A stretch of DNA of 64,000 nt from Polytrichum commune (taxonomy: Eukaryota; Streptophyta; Polytrichopsida; Polytrichales; Polytrichaceae). Positions 9,151-22,477 of this stretch are shown here, in pieces. Positions within the stretch are counted from its first letter, which is position 1, and each line of letters starts with the position of its first letter. The translations under genes were made by a program, and so were the position numbers. The notes under the pieces are model-generated. The model worked only from the letters and a program-made list of their open reading frames with translations, had not been told where the DNA came from and did not search any database. The stretch spans positions 30,338,527 through 30,402,526 of the forward strand of contig OX485808.1 in assembly GCA_950295325.1 (NCBI GenBank), given 5' to 3'.

Positions 9151-11517
9151 GAATCCGGGCCATTAGATTGCGCCGGGCCCATCAACGGCTCAGAAGCCTC
9201 GCGGGCCAACACCTTGCCAGGTGTCGACACCTCCTTGGTTTAGGTGGTTGCCCGCGAGGCTTGTGGTGTTGACACCTGCCACCCTAGGGAGATTGCCTTC
9301 CTGGTTGTCCTTGCCCCTAGGTGCGGGACATAGGAGGGCCGGCGCCTCTCTTGGCCGCCCGGCCCCGGCCTTCTAACCCGCTATTCATTAGCGGCAATTC
9401 AATACCAGTCAAAAACCTACGTGGACTAAGGTATTCCACAAAATTAACACCATCACCAACTCATATTTTAATGGTGTTCAATTGAATGATCACCCGTTGG
9501 AATTGATAACATCGTTGAATGTAGCCATTATCGTTTTGGTGTATGAATAATGTAATTTATGGAATCATATGAGAGTGTTACAAAGTCTAAGAGGAGTAAG
9601 TCATAATTATATTGCAATCCACAAAGGCAATTACACGGTGCAATAATATAAATATGGTAACCATTCACATGGTTAACAGTTTAGGATTATGTATTGTAAT
9701 TTATATGATGGTTGTTGGTAGAGGACAATGCTCTAGTCTATAATGGATACCCTAACAAGTAGCATTAGAGTGAACATTAATATATGTACTTAGAAGTTCA
9801 CATTTGAAGTACATGGGAGAAACAAATGATTACAAATGTATCTACTGCAACCCCATGGAGTTCACATATCATATGAAGTCATTTAAACATTCAGTTTGAT
9901 GTTTGATGATGCCTGAACCCTAAACCCTAAACCCTAAACCCTAAACCTTAAACAACACAAACCATAACTGGATGGCACATAGGTCAAATGACATGGGCCT
10001 TGGTGCTTGTAGTTTCCAATACAAATGTATATTGTCATCACAACATCCTAATTCACAAACGTGAAAGATGGATGTGTGGTTTTTCACGAATGAACGCACT
10101 AAAGGAAATAAACGATATTGTGCTCACAAGTAGGTGATACAATATTAACCTATAACCTTGTCACCTGGTAAGAAAAGCATAAGAACTAGATTATAATGGA
10201 TAGGATGTTGTTCATGTTAACATGTTATTTGGAATAGTGAAATATTATATATTAATTTAAAGTAGATTTCATGTTGTGAATGATATGAGGACATACCTTT
10301 TGAACTTTGCATGTTTTGCTCACACACATTGGTAGAGTTCAAGGGACTTCACGATAGGTTCAAACATCCTTGGAAGATTGAACGTGCCAAATGTCATTTG
10401 TGGTTTAGGGTTCCATTAATGACTTCCACATAGGTACTAGGTTATTGTCACACTTGGAGTCTTGAGGATGAAGCAATATTGGGTGCACACATTACAACAC
10501 AACATATGTTCTTTTAATTAGCAGAAATTGAAAGTTGGCCAAATTATTCAAGTTTGTCATGGCATTAATTATTTGTTTTCAAAATATAAGTCCTCATGTG
10601 AGAGTCTAAATAATAGCATTAACTATTATATTTAGTGACTTTTAGTATATGAAGTTTTATAATACATGCACATCTTTTGTCAATATATTGTTTGAAATAT
10701 ACCATAATGTTTGACTACAAGTAGAGTAAAACCCCTTAATAGATATAATCTTACATATTGTCATAGGGTTATTGGTATTTAGTGTATGCGTTCATATGTA
10801 GTGTATCAAAACCTTTATATCCTTTTTAGTTATATGATAGTTAGTGTTTGATACACTTAAAACGAACGCATACACTTCCCATTACTAACCCTATGAGAGT
10901 AAGTAACATTAAATGTAAACTCAAACACTAAATATCCACTATGGTGATATATGGAAGTTACATATAGGGATTTAGTATTAGTAAGGATGTGAGAAAAATA
11001 TACAACAATGATAAAAGGAGAAAGGAGATGGCAATAGGGAAGGTGGTGGTGTATTCATGTATAAAACTAATTATGAAAGAGTTGAAGAATAGTGTTGACC
11101 AAGTTAGGGTGGTAACAACTTTAAATATATGTTGAATTATTCATTTGGTGGTTGGGGCAACGAAGAGCCAAGCTAAATATACATTCTCTATTATTGACAA
11201 GAAGCGGGAAATTGAGTCAGAAGGTTTGAATTAACATCCAAAGGAGACCAGGTGGGAAAGGCATCCAAAGAGGATGCCCAAAGCGGAGGCGGGTAGTATA
11301 AAGAGCCCAACCCCCCCAAATGCTGGTTCTTTCTTTCATGTCCCAATCCTGAGATTGCTGCAAGCTCTCTAAGTTGGAGCTGTAATACACGGTTTGTATA
11401 CGCTTCCATTCATGAGCAGCTAATTACAACAAGCATCTATGAGTTCAGTTGTCCCAAATAGGTTATAAATAGATTAATAGAGCATCACCCGAATAAATAG
11501 GCGGATTTTGCGGAATT
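9150..11517. other. Non-coding centre of element 1 between divergent genes
   Basis: It begins with a GC-rich patch (9160-9390) and becomes AT-rich. No convincing coding frame was seen. It holds the CCCTAAA block at 9918. A TATAAAG at 11297-11303 lies upstream of the palindrome array and in the direction of the transposase gene, so it is a candidate TATA box. Confidence 0.5.
9918..9952 (+). repeat. Interstitial telomere-type repeat, element 1
   Basis: Four perfect CCCTAAA units lie at 9918-9945, followed by one degenerate unit. Element 2 has an equivalent block at 42266, also in its central non-coding part. Confidence 0.9.
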
Positions 11518-12632
11518 GTTTGGGTCGGTCGACCCAAACCCAGCCTTACAGTGTGGGTGCTCTCTGTATTGAGCCAGAACCCATCCTGCCTCAAGGTTTG
11601 GGTCGATCGACCCAAACCCAGCCCTACAGTGTAGGTGCTCACTGTTGTGAGCCTGAACCCATCCTGCCTCATGGTTTGGGTCGATCGACCCAAACCCAGC
11701 CCTACAGTGTGGGTGCTCACTGTTGTGAGCCTGAACCCATCCTGCCTCATGGTTTGGGTCGGTCGACCCAAACCCAGCCTTACAGTGTGGGTGCTCTCTG
11801 TTGTGAGCCTGAACCCATCCTGCCTCATGGTTTGGGTCGATCGACCCAAACCCAGCCCTACAGTGTGGGTGCTCTCTGTTGTGAGCCTGAACCCATCCTG
11901 CCTCATGGTTTGGGTCGATCGACCCAAACCCAGCCCTACAGTGTGGGTGCTCTCTGTTGTGAGCCTGAACCCATCCTGCCTCATGGTTTGGGTCGATCGA
12001 CCCAAACCCAGCCCTACAGTGTGGGTGCTCACTGTTGTGAGCCTGAACTCATCCTGCCTCATGGTTTGGGTCGATCGACCCAAACCCAGCCCTACAGTGT
12101 GGGTGCTCACTGTTGTGAGCCTGAACCCATCCTGCCTCATGGTTTGGGTCGGTCGACCCAAACCCAGCCTTACAGTGTGGGTGCTCTTTGTTGTGAGCCT
12201 GAACCCATCCTGCCTCAAGGTTTGGGTCGATCGACCCAAACCCAGCCCTACAGTGTGGGTGCTCATTGTTGTGAGCCTGAACCCATCCTGCCTCATGGTT
12301 TGGGTCGATCGACCCAAACCTAGCCCTACACTGTGGGTGCTCACTGTTGTGAGCCTGAACCCATCCTGCAAAAAGGTTTGGGTCGCTCGACCCAAACCCA
12401 GCCCTCTAAGTGTGGGTGCTCCCTGTCGTGACCCAAAACCCATTCTGCCAAAAGGTTTGGGTCGCTCGACCCAAACCCAGCCCCTAAGTGTGGATGCTGT
12501 CTGTAGTGAGCCTAAACCCATCCTGCCAGAAGGTTTGGGTCGCTCGACCCAAATCCAGCGCCTAAGTGTGGGTGCTCTCTGTATTGAGCCTGAACCCATC
12601 CTCCCAAAAGGTTTGGGTCGCTCGACCCAAAC
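11518..12632. repeat. 78-bp tandem array of 15 element-1 palindromes upstream of the transposase
   Basis: Palindromes start at 11518, 11596, 11674, 11752, 11830, 11908, 11986, 12064, 12142, 12220, 12298, 12376, 12455, 12533 and 12611. Spacing is 78 bp with one 79. Each repeat is the 22-bp palindrome plus a 56-bp spacer (CCAGCCCTACAGTGTGGGTG and on). Centres are GT, AT or CT and are arranged in blocks. The spacers diverge most in the last four units. Because 78 is divisible by three, several frames stay open across the array without being genes. The array lies 214 bp before the transposase ATG. Confidence 0.92.
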
Positions 12633-12845
12633 CCAGCCTCTAAGTGTGGTTGGGATCTGGGTGCCGGTGTGGCCACTGGCCTTCCGAAACCTTTACAAGC
12701 CCAATGGCATAGCAGTCATATGAACTTGTATGAGCACTGAGTATTTGCAATTTTGTTTATATATGATGGTTTTTTTGTTCTTCGATTTGAACCTACAATT
12801 TTTGTGATTTTAAGACAATGTTCAATGTTCATGTGTGTAGGCAGA

Positions 12846-15800
12846 ATGGATGGGTTTAGTGAAATAGGGGATTGGTCATCTGATGACATGGCCACTTGGC
12901 CATCTGCATCTGATGATGACCTAGACATTGTCGGGGAGGCTACTATGGCTGACAGTGCGGATGAAGATCATTTGGATTTACCTTCGTCTTCCGTACCGCA
13001 GTGTCCCATTGTTGAATGTACGGGACTTTCAAGGGCTTCGTGGGTGAATTTGGAGGTGATACTTCTTAACGATAGTGGAGTTGTTGTGGCGGAGGGGATT
13101 TGCCGTAACACCCATCCGCAAGATTGCATTGATGAAAACCCGCTTGGCACTGAGGACGTTGGGGTTGTCATATTGGAGTCGGTCGTTCATTCCGAGGTGG
13201 ATCCCACTCATAGGTTCTCCCTCCGCAGGTGGCCATTGAGGAATGTCACAATTGATGGAGTTAGCTTGCGTGAACATGAGCAACGACACATGCAAATCGA
13301 AAAGGAGGTGCAATCAAACATGCGGCCGCGCAAGGGTCAAAGAAAGTACGATACATTGGCACGTCCTGCTCCGTCTGCAACTGATTGTAAACGTCAAAGG
13401 TTGCTCGGGGAGGAGTCCATTAGAGAAGTTGCCACAAAGGATTGTTGTGTGCATCGTTGTTGCCAATTGTTTCCAAGGGATAAATTGAAGGTCATCCGCG
13501 AAGAAATGTGGCTTGGAGATTTCCGTCTAAGATCCACAAGAAAACTTGATGTCCATAGGGCGATACATGTGAATGGGACGGGTCGCAAGGTCATCACCAT
13601 TGAAAGCATAGACGTGTGTTGTAAGGCATGGTACACCATTCACGGTGTGTCGAAATCGGACTTTTATAGACAAGCTGCTTATGCCAAGGAAGGCCGCCGG
13701 TCCCGTCACCATGGTAACGTGGGTTTAAAGAAGCCTAGGGAAGCAACAAGGCAAGCAACGGCCACTCTAGCAACCATCATTGTCCCTCTTGCCGATGCAA
13801 TGCCGCACAAAACACGCACACTCACAACCGGTGAAAAGGTTGTGGAGAAAGTTCTTCCCACAGGCACAAAATGGAAAGACATATTGTTGGACGTTAATGC
13901 AGTTGGCGAGAAGATTGGGTTGGAGCCAATTTCATTGTCAAAATTGAGTGCAATCAAGAAACAAAACTTTAGCGAATACATTACAAAAAGACGAGGGGAC
14001 AAATTTGCCAGGTGCTCTAATTGCGAGAAGTTGAAGCGCCTCCGGGATGCACACACGATGGGCACCGAGTCATATGCAGCGCATCAATTGAACTATTTCA
14101 AGCACGTAAACATGCAAGAGGCACACCGTAATGATTACTACACAAATAGAGCTTTGTCCATCTCCAGGCCCTTGGAGGTTCTTACGGTCATCCATGACAA
14201 AATGGACCATGCCAAAACAGCCTCCCCATGTTTTGCAAATCGAATCAAGGCCACGGATGGGTTTTTCAAGTTGCCTGTATCGGTTACAGGTGAACTTCGA
14301 AACAATGTCATGACATACCCTAAATGTTGTTGTATTTTATTCCGTGATGTACTGGAGAACATGGATTCCTTCATAATGGTTTATTCATACATAGATGCTA
14401 ATCACGTTGGGTTGGCATTGCAGGAATGATTGCACATGGACACGGTGATGTCAAATTTGCTCATTATGCTCTTGATTTGTATCCAGCGGATTCAAACCAC
14501 ACGATAGGATCATTTGCAAGGCTTTTACGTGATTTAGAGAAACCACCAGCCTATTCTTCAGGATTGTTATTTGAGAACACGGGTTCAACACCTTTATATG
14601 AAGCGGTGTTGGATGGAAAAGATGTATGCTTGCATTCGTTGCCCGAGCCACCCAATGAACCCGTGATTGCCAAGAAGTTGCCTCCAACTTTGCGTGTCCA
14701 ATTGGACAATTGTGCCAAGGACAATAAAAGCAGATATGTATTTGCATATTGGTCGTTGTTGGTTGCGAAAGGCATTTTCAAGGAGGTTTTTGTGTCCTTC
14801 CTATTGGTAGGCCACACGCACGATGATATTGATGCATCTTTTGGGCGGTGGAGCATGAAGTTGCGGGAGGAGGATTTCCCTACAATTCCATTATTGATGA
14901 AGTCGTACATGGATTTGGAGAACGTTCCCGTCATCCCCCATATGATTGAGGAGGTGCCAGACTTCAAGGCATTTATAGAACCTTATATTCGAAGTGGAGC
15001 TCACCGATTGATCGGGCATACGAAGGCACAACAATTCCGCTTCTATATGCGTGACGATGGTGTCCCGGCCATGCAATACAAGTTGTTGTGCACGTCACAA
15101 GACTGGAGCCCGCCGGAGGGTCTTCTTGTGTGGCGCGTGGATGCGGATGGAAAGACCATGTTACCGGATGGGGAGCCTAGGCCTTGTAAGCCAATAGCCA
15201 TGAAGAATTTGGAGGATATTTTGAAAGGTATATCAGGCTTCATACAATATTGGGAGACTTTGAAAATAGCGGATGTTGGCGGATCATGTTGGCATCGTTA
15301 TGGGAGTTGGATACATTATTGGACACGTGTTCGTGCCGCCTTGGCAGACCTCCACCAAGATAGCCCTCATACTTTGAGGCATGGATTTTGGCCACAAACA
15401 CGAGTCGATGTACAAGCTTCAGAGCCTAGTCTTTTGGGAAATGGAGAGGTTCGAGAGGAGTTTGATGTGGACGACCATTACGTGGGGCCTGCTAGTAGTC
15501 GTCCCCCACCATCTTTCCGCATTGCAGTGGATTGTCATGAAGGTTATATGCTCATTTTGCGTCCTGGAGACGAGACATATGCGAAGCCAGTGTGGGTGGC
15601 AAGAGCTTTGTCCAATCCCAATTTTGTAACTTCCAGCCCTCATTTTCGACAAATACAAGTGGAGTACTATCGACCGACAGCAAGGAATGAAGATGTGATT
15701 CGGCATTATACAGGCTGGGATACAAACCCTAACTTTCGGTGGAAGGTGGATTCTGAGCACGGTCCATCTTGGGTAGATACAGATTCCATATTCATAGCAT

Positions 15801-15910
15801 GGAAACCACGGAAACACCATAGTGGATCAGTGTCCATCCCTCAAAAGTACATAACTTTTGCAAAAGACAACCTTGCTCGGATTGCAGAAGAAGCAACCCA
15901 CGTTGAATGA
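12846..15910 (+). CDS. DUF7869-type transposase-like protein (element 1)
   Basis: This gene encodes about 976 residues in two exons, 12846-14289 and 14424-15910. The donor is ACAG|GTGAAC and the acceptor ATTGCAG, with a phase-1 junction. I chose the ATG at 12846 because element 2 starts at the matching place and both have a splice-acceptor-like GTAG five bases upstream. Features in order are an acidic N-terminus, TKDCCVHRCCQLF (about residues 195-207), a CxxC pair (RCSNCEK, about residue 390), then an RNase-H-like core: VIHDKMDHAKT (about 450), VQLDNCAKDNK (about 575) and GHTHDDIDASFGRW (about 611-624). The conserved acidic residues could form a DDD/E catalytic triad. I know this layout as the DUF7869 family; its transposase role is inferred from the fold-like spacing and from its place between matched TIRs. 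No stop or frameshift was seen, so it may be active. Confidence 0.75.
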
Positions 15911-16414
15911 GAAGTTGGTAGGATTGTGTTAGCATGATTATAGTTTAATACGTAATTATAGCAATATAAATTACACATATGTGTGCTCTTCAAAATTGGG
16001 GCAGAGTTTGGGTAGAACTTACGAATACTATATTGTTTGGAGTTGGATGAATATCCATTTACTATATTTCAAGCTGCAATTGAAGTTCATCTTATTATTA
16101 TGCTTGGGACTATATTCTCGAATGAAGAAACATGCATTTATTACATGCACTTTGTATGTTGCAATGTCTATATTCTATTGAACATGCTAATAATAGAAAT
16201 CATTTTATATATATTTTTGGGTGAAACTTGTTTGAAGTGCTCTACCCAATGTGTTTTTGTTGATGAAGTTGGTGTCGAGTGCTCTACCATATGTGCTTAT
16301 GTCCGCACATCATAGATTTGGGATATTAGAACATATAATATAATTGAGATTGTTGACAATATAGTTTCGGGCCTCTTCAAGTTCTTTGATCCATATATTA
16401 ATTTGAGACTAGAG

Positions 16415-16446
16415 AAAGTCTCAATTTAACGAATATAGTGTTTTAA
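16415..16446 (-). repeat. Right TIR of element 1 with TTAA target duplication
   Basis: 28-bp inverted repeat 16415-16442 ending CGAATATAGTGTT, followed by TTAA at 16443-16446. A small GAGACT...AGTCTC hairpin lies just inside. Confidence 0.9.
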
Positions 16447-19400
16447 GTATTAGATTAGACTAGGATTTTTAAAACTACTAAAACTTGGTATTTTTGAAAC
16501 CCTTGAGACAAGGAACTGACGACGTATGGAAGTATCTAAAGTGGTTCATCTCATCCGCAAAGATGAATGAACTCTCACTAATGAGAATACATGAGTGCCA
16601 CGAATCCCCGGCCAATTCCAACACTCTTCTCACACATGCCAAAGTGCAAATACATACAAAAAGACCTAACTCATACATTTTGCAAAGACAAACAAAAGCC
16701 ACACTAAGTAAGGTTAAGGTGGATACTTAGGTTTAAGGCCAAGAAGCCGCCACGAATGAATAAAAAAAACACCAACCTACTTTGAGTACTATTGGACCTT
16801 ACCCAAAAAACGAATTAAAGTTTTTTAAATCACAAGATTGACGAGGTTTCATAAATTATATTTTTAGTCGACGAACCTTATTCAGAAAATAAATAAATGT
16901 TCGTTTCGAGGTGCACAAGCCAACTATGGTGCTACAGTAGTGACCATGCTGAGCTGCTGGAGAATAGCACCGCCACAAGAGGAGGCCGAGATGATGCCCA
17001 TCATGTTTCACTGAGCTCCAAACATCCTCAGAATTCCATTGCACGCGTGTCTCCAAAAGAATCAGAAAACGGGTCACAAGCGGAGGAAACCTCAATTCAT
17101 CCTAAACAAATCCTTTGAACATCAACTTTTGAGCATTCAAATTTTGAGATGCTTTGGATCTAGTCAATGTGACCAAAGATGAACGTGAGTCTCTTAGCGA
17201 ATCTGACAGGAGAACACATCTAGAAACGAGAGCACAAATCAATACACTAAATATGATGTTTAGGGTGACTTACTGTTTGGAATTACGCCATGCTATATCT
17301 ATTTACTATACATCTCATGTTTTATCACAACTGTTGAATTGATAAGTTGGACATTATAGAACATTGACAACATTACTTGGTAGAAAATTATTTTAACGGT
17401 AAAAAGATATAGCACCGTGTAAATCCAAATGGTAAATCATCCTAAATATCAAATTTGTTGTATTGAAGTTCTCGCTGCAGTAACACAAGACACATTAATA
17501 AAATTACAACCATAGTGTGTGTGTGTGTGTGTATATATATAATTATCTTCATGAGGTGTAATTTAGGAAGACCAAATTTTGGTTTTAGAGAAAGCGGCCT
17601 TGTTTTGACGGCATGTTAGCAAACATGTTCATTCGATGTGGTGAGTATATATGAGATAATTTTGGTTGAAGACCTTCAAAGACCACTAGGAGAACCAATC
17701 ATGTTAGCTAATTTTGGATGTGGATAGTGTATCATGGTCAATGAGATTTAGTGCATAGGCACTGCTGTGGCGACAACAACACGTTTGCTAGTTTCTTGAT
17801 GTATTGAAAAGGTTTTTTCAATCAACACAGTCTTGGCAGTCCCAACTTAAGAAACCAAGCTTCAAGCTTTGGTTCAACCTTGAAGCAAAAAATAAGGTCC
17901 ATGAAGGGGTGTTTTGGATCCCGAGATTTGTCCTTGACTTAGTTATCAACAAGAGAAATCCGTTTGACAAATTGGACTCAAGCTAGATTTATCCATAAAG
18001 TCCTTCGACTCAAAGAGGCACTAAACAGTGGGTTTAATCCTTCTTTAGATAAACTTTGTATAAAGACTTTGAAAAAGTTTCAAAAAGTTTCACCCAACTT
18101 CAAGGAACATAATATCCCACAAATTTCACACAAATGCTCATAAACTCAAGGTTTGGAACTAAACCCGTGGTTTTATATGCTTTACTTTGCACCTCGTCAT
18201 TTTCAAGTGTCCGAAAGGGAAAAGAAAAGGCTAGAGCATAGGGCAGCACGGCACATAAGCTAGGCAACTGCATGATGCAATTTGACCTAGCCCTCGAGAC
18301 TCACCACATTAGCATGTATATATGTAAGTGCTTATATGTATGTGCTTATGATCATGCAAAGATTCCTCTGAATTGGGCCCTCAACACCCTCGGGTATTCA
18401 AGAAACATAATATCCCCACAAGACCCACACAACATTGGAGGTGTGAATGCCGGTCCATGTTGTTGTTGTTGGGTCGCACTTGTCAACAAGTGGGAGTGTT
18501 TTGAGCTTCGAGCTTTGAGTTATTTGTTAGGTGGAAGGTCGTTTGTTGTGGTTTGGTTTGGTTTGGTTGTGGTGCGGTGCTCTGTCTTTTGAGTTGGAGT
18601 TTATTTGACACGTGAAGTTTGTGGTGGACATCAACCGCATGCAAGTCGACCGAATTTGTCACCACTTGAAGCAAAGTTTACGAGAATCGGATGCACTCAT
18701 GAAGTGCCTCGTTAGGGCGATCCCATTCATTTTCAAAGTACTTACAACCCTTCTTGTGACACTCTACACGAAAGTTCTCAAATGAGGTAACTATATTGAG
18801 GGCTCAACCTCCTCTTTATGGTGTCATATAGGTGACATTAGCCTATCTCTTGGGGAGGCTACTACACTCCGCCACTCTAGGGTATTAACTCATTTGAAGC
18901 CATCATGGTGTACTTTGTGTCCCATTAGCCTCTTTGGTTACCAGGACTTTAAAATCAATTTCGCTTCATATGAATCCATCATTTGATCCTAAATAATATT
19001 TCAAAACTTTCCATGCATTAATTCACATACCATTTACATTATAAGCAAGTCTTACAAATGTCATTAAGAGTAGACACACTTAAAATCAACATTGAACCTA
19101 AAATGATCATTAGTTGCCACAATTGTATAGTTGAATCTCCTAAACATATCAATTTGGTGCATAGTGTTGGATTTTGGTAAGTACACATACCTCAGCCCTT
19201 AAATGCTTAAGAAGCCAAAAATGGTTGCGAGCGTTTTTCAACAATATTTTTCTCAAGGAAAACATGAATTTTGTGTCCGGTTTTTCCCCACTTTGAACTA
19301 GTAACATTATGCATCATGTGTAGCAAACTGATTCAAATGAATGTAAGATATGCACTTTGAAAATGATGGGAATTGAAAGTTCCTTTGTTACAAAATAAAC

Positions 19401-20583
19401 AAGGTCAACACCATCAATAATTTTTATTTTTTCCACTAAGTTATGAAATGCACACTTTCAATCAGACCACAAAAAGATGCAGTGATTCTAATTCATCCAA
19501 AAAATTAACTACCATGTTTTAGAGGGATATACAGTTAAACTGCTTTGGCGGAGATCAAGGATAATGATCTTTATTAGAACCATGTGGATGTGGTCTAAAA
19601 TTTTCTCTTCAAATTTTTTCCTCCAACTTCAAATATGATCCTTATTTCTTATTTCATGATACATGTTCGGTTTAGGCTTTTAGGGGTCTAAGCCATGCCT
19701 TTAGGGATATGATAGCCCAATCAATTTAACCATGAGGCATCACTTAATGAACGATTCTAACATGGTTATAAAAGGTTTCCAAGTTCTTAGGGAAAATAAC
19801 AAGGACAAGTAAAGGTGTATGAGTACAACTCTAATAAGAAAGGGTCAACTTCTAAAGGAGGTGGTCCCCCAAATGGGTCAAGCAACATATAGTAACACAA
19901 TAGACAAGAGTAGTATAAGCCCAACTTGAAAAATCTAAACCTGAGTGATCCCATTACTCAAGACTCAAGAGCATTGCATTGGTCCCTTTGTCTTTATGCT
20001 AGGATCCCAAGACCAAGATATCATGAAGCAAAGTGTCTCCAAGGCGGCACAATTATGGCGTGTCAAGGTTTCAATATGGCCTTGGCCCAAGAAAGTATTA
20101 CATCTAGTAAATTGTACCTTGTCCTTTGTTTTGCATAATATGTTTCTAGAGAAAATGGAAGATTTTTATGATGTTTCGGGTGATTTGGTTTCCCAACATC
20201 TATCGAGGGGCTTATAATAAAAATAGACCCCCTATAGGTCGGTTGTTGTTGATTCACCCCAAATTAACTCCTAGACTTATTTGGGACCTTTGAAACCGAA
20301 TTAGGGGTTAGTTTAACCAAAAATAATAGTTACCAAAATAGGATTACTAAGGTTAAACCTAATTTTCAACATGTTTTACCTCCCCTCCCCTTATTCGTCT
20401 TCCCCCCTTGGTAGGTGTTGTGACGTTGTAGTCAAATTTTTGGTCACAAATAAACCCAAGGAAACACTCAAGAAAGACTTAAAAGGTGAATTTGGTATCA
20501 TCTAGGTGTCACTGATAAGCTTTGTTAGGACAAACACAAGGTGATTTCACTTTATTTTTGGGTTAGACTGACAATAAGATTAT
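16447..20583. other. Unassigned AT-rich intergenic DNA
   Basis: I see no coding frame with recognisable motifs. A GT/TA microsatellite lies near 17517-17541 and short GGTTT runs near 18550. Confidence 0.5.
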
Positions 20584-20588
20584 GGATG

Positions 20589-22416
20589 TGTGAGGCCCAA
20601 CCCCCCACCCTTAAGCGTCCGTAGTCCGAGTAGTGGGTTTGGGCTCACATTCCTCCGCGGTATTGGATTTGGACTTGGATGAGTTCATAGTGCAATGTTC
20701 ACCCTTCAAGTGGTCTTGGATTTAATTGGTGTCTCCATACCGTACATAAGCCTTTAAGTATTAAGAAATACTTATGTGACTTATGTCAATCTCTCCCTCG
20801 CACCTTTGGTCTTTGCTTCCTTTGTCTTGTCATCGCGAGAGTGCTCCACATTCTCCATTAAGTTGTGCACGTGGTTTATTTTTAAAGAGAGGATGCAAGT
20901 GTTAAAAAAAACACTATTCTCTATAGTCAATCTCAAATACATTTACTTGTGAAAGCCACACATAACACTAACTAGCATAATGTAACTAACTACTTGTCTA
21001 TGAGCTAATTAGGTAGGCTATCTACTAAGCTCCTTCATGAACCCATCTCTTTACTTTCTAATTACATAAACCTAGCTCCTTCATAAACCCAGCTCCTTAG
21101 CTTCTAACTAAACAAACCCAGGTCCTTCATAAACCCAGCTCTTTACTTTCTAACTAAACAAACCCAGCTCCTTCATAAACCCAGCTCCTTCATGAACCCA
21201 CAACTTTGTAGTTGTAATCCCCAACTACCTCACTAATTATTCAAGCCCTTAACTAATCTTCCTACCTAATTTCCCTAATTCTACTAACAACCCCTTTCTA
21301 ATCACACAATTCTTCTCTAATCCTAAAATCCTAAAATCCTAGAGAGGAGAGGGGGAGAGAGAATTTCCTAACTTCACTAAGACTAACTAATCCACACAAG
21401 TATATTTTTGCACTCATCACAACATCAAGTGCTCAACTCTTAAACATGGAACTTGCAACCACGTGTGTTCAAAACATGAACTTTAAGTACCACAAATTGG
21501 AATCATGAATTAAACTTAAAATCCTTCACGTCAACACTAATTCTACCAAGAGGTCAAGCCCTCTTCAAGGCTAACAAGCCTTGGCTCTCAAACTAAAAAC
21601 TAAGCACACACATGTGCTCCAATATGGCTTCCCACACCCACACTTATAACTCGTGGGGTGCCTTGGAGCACAAAGGAAAGAGAGGATGAGTGAGGGAAGA
21701 ATGAGGGATTATATAGTAAGCTTGAGGGGGTGAGCACCCTCAAGGCTCACGATAAGCCCTTGAGATTTCCTCCTACTTAGTAGGCGCCAATCCTATCTTC
21801 TAAGCCTTCCTCCCTCAAATGATCAACAAGGATCCTAATTCGAACATTTAACTAGCCTTGGCTTTCTACCTACCACACTTTACCAAACTTGGGATGCTTC
21901 AACCCAAACTTAGCCTCCTTCGCTTTCCGCCGCCATAACTTTCTCCCCTTACTTTCCCAAATCGTCGCTCACCACTTAATTCAAACCACGATGCTTAGCT
22001 CGTGATTTGATTGGTGCTTTGAGAATTTGCTTATCCTCCACCTTGCATTCTTCCTTGGGCCTTCCCCATTAAGTGGCCATGATGAGGTGGTCCACTTGTG
22101 CGCTCCATGTGATCCTCCATTCATCCCAATTCGAATGCACTTGCCTCTTGAGTCACTTTGGTTGTCTCCATCCATTTGTACTAGCCTACTCACTAACTAC
22201 TCAATCCAAGTTCTCCTTACCTATCCTCATTCACTCAAATCCTTCCGAAGGTAAAAACACAATAACAACTCACATCCTAGCCTCTTACAACATGGTACTT
22301 CTAAGACTAACATTTCACTCTTTTTATATTTTTGTGAAGTAACATGCTACTTCAAAGTGCATCAACTAACGTTTCAAGGGTCTAAGACTAAATGTGGGCA
22401 CCCTTTTGGGCTCACA
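20589..22416 (-). repeat. 3-prime LTR of the Ty3/gypsy element
   Basis: 1,828 bp, TG...CA ends. It contains a short tandem repeat of a CTCCTTCATAAACCCAG-like unit at about 21025-21210. Its inner junction continues TAATTGGCGACC. Confidence 0.93.
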
Positions 22417-22477
22417 TAATTGGCGACCATCGGGGGATGAATCCAAACATCTCTTGCTCCAAGGGTAAGTTGCCTAG

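Larger units (their letters stand above)
181..16442. mobile_element. Element 1: 16.3-kb TIR DNA transposon with three genes and private palindromes
   Basis: The ends are 28-bp perfect inverted repeats (181-208 and 16415-16442) beginning AACACTATATTCG. Both sides are flanked by TTAA (177-180 and 16443-16446), which I read as a 4-bp target duplication. The same reading gives ACCA for element 2 and CCTT for the small derivative at 32277, so the 4-bp rule rests on three independent insertions. Inside are a fusion gene and a small gene on the minus strand, a transposase-like gene on the plus strand, and about 35 copies of one 22-bp palindrome. A 4-bp duplication with a CACTA-like end resembles the CMC/Chapaev group in form, but the transposase-like protein is of the DUF7869 type, so I leave the superfamily open. 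The fusion gene has two in-frame stops, so this copy may not be autonomous, although its transposase frame is open. Confidence 0.88.

Noticed and set aside
8759-9163. 134-codon Ser/Leu/Phe-rich frame on the minus strand
   Set aside because: It is translation of a pyrimidine tract. The equivalent tract in element 2 gives unrelated low-complexity frames.
9918-9952. Chromosome end
   Set aside because: Only four to five units, inside an element with sequence on both sides.
11518-12632. CRISPR-like array
   Set aside because: The spacers are near-identical to each other, the repeats are perfect palindromes, and the context is plant nuclear DNA.
2951-12632. Palindromes as a parS-type centromere
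   Set aside because: Suggested by the ParB-like motif, but similarity is only at fold-motif level. There is no ParA partner and no evidence of partition, so it is kept only as one possible analogy.
11463-12723. Long open frames on both strands across the palindrome array (378, 362 and 271 codons)
   Set aside because: They arise because the 78-bp repeat is a multiple of three with no stops in several frames. The products are pure repeats and there is no homologue in element 2.
181-16442. Assignment as a classical CACTA (En/Spm) element
   Set aside because: A 3-bp duplication next to CACTA is absent in all three insertions, and no TnpD-like transposase was recognised.
21981-22342. Small frames of 70, 75 and 89 codons repeated exactly at 31019-31380
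   Set aside because: They lie inside the two LTRs. Identity reflects LTR identity, not a gene family.
22417-22440. Primer-binding site at the left LTR (TGGCGACC)
   Set aside because: The gag-pol direction makes this the 3-prime side; the right junction is the expected primer site.
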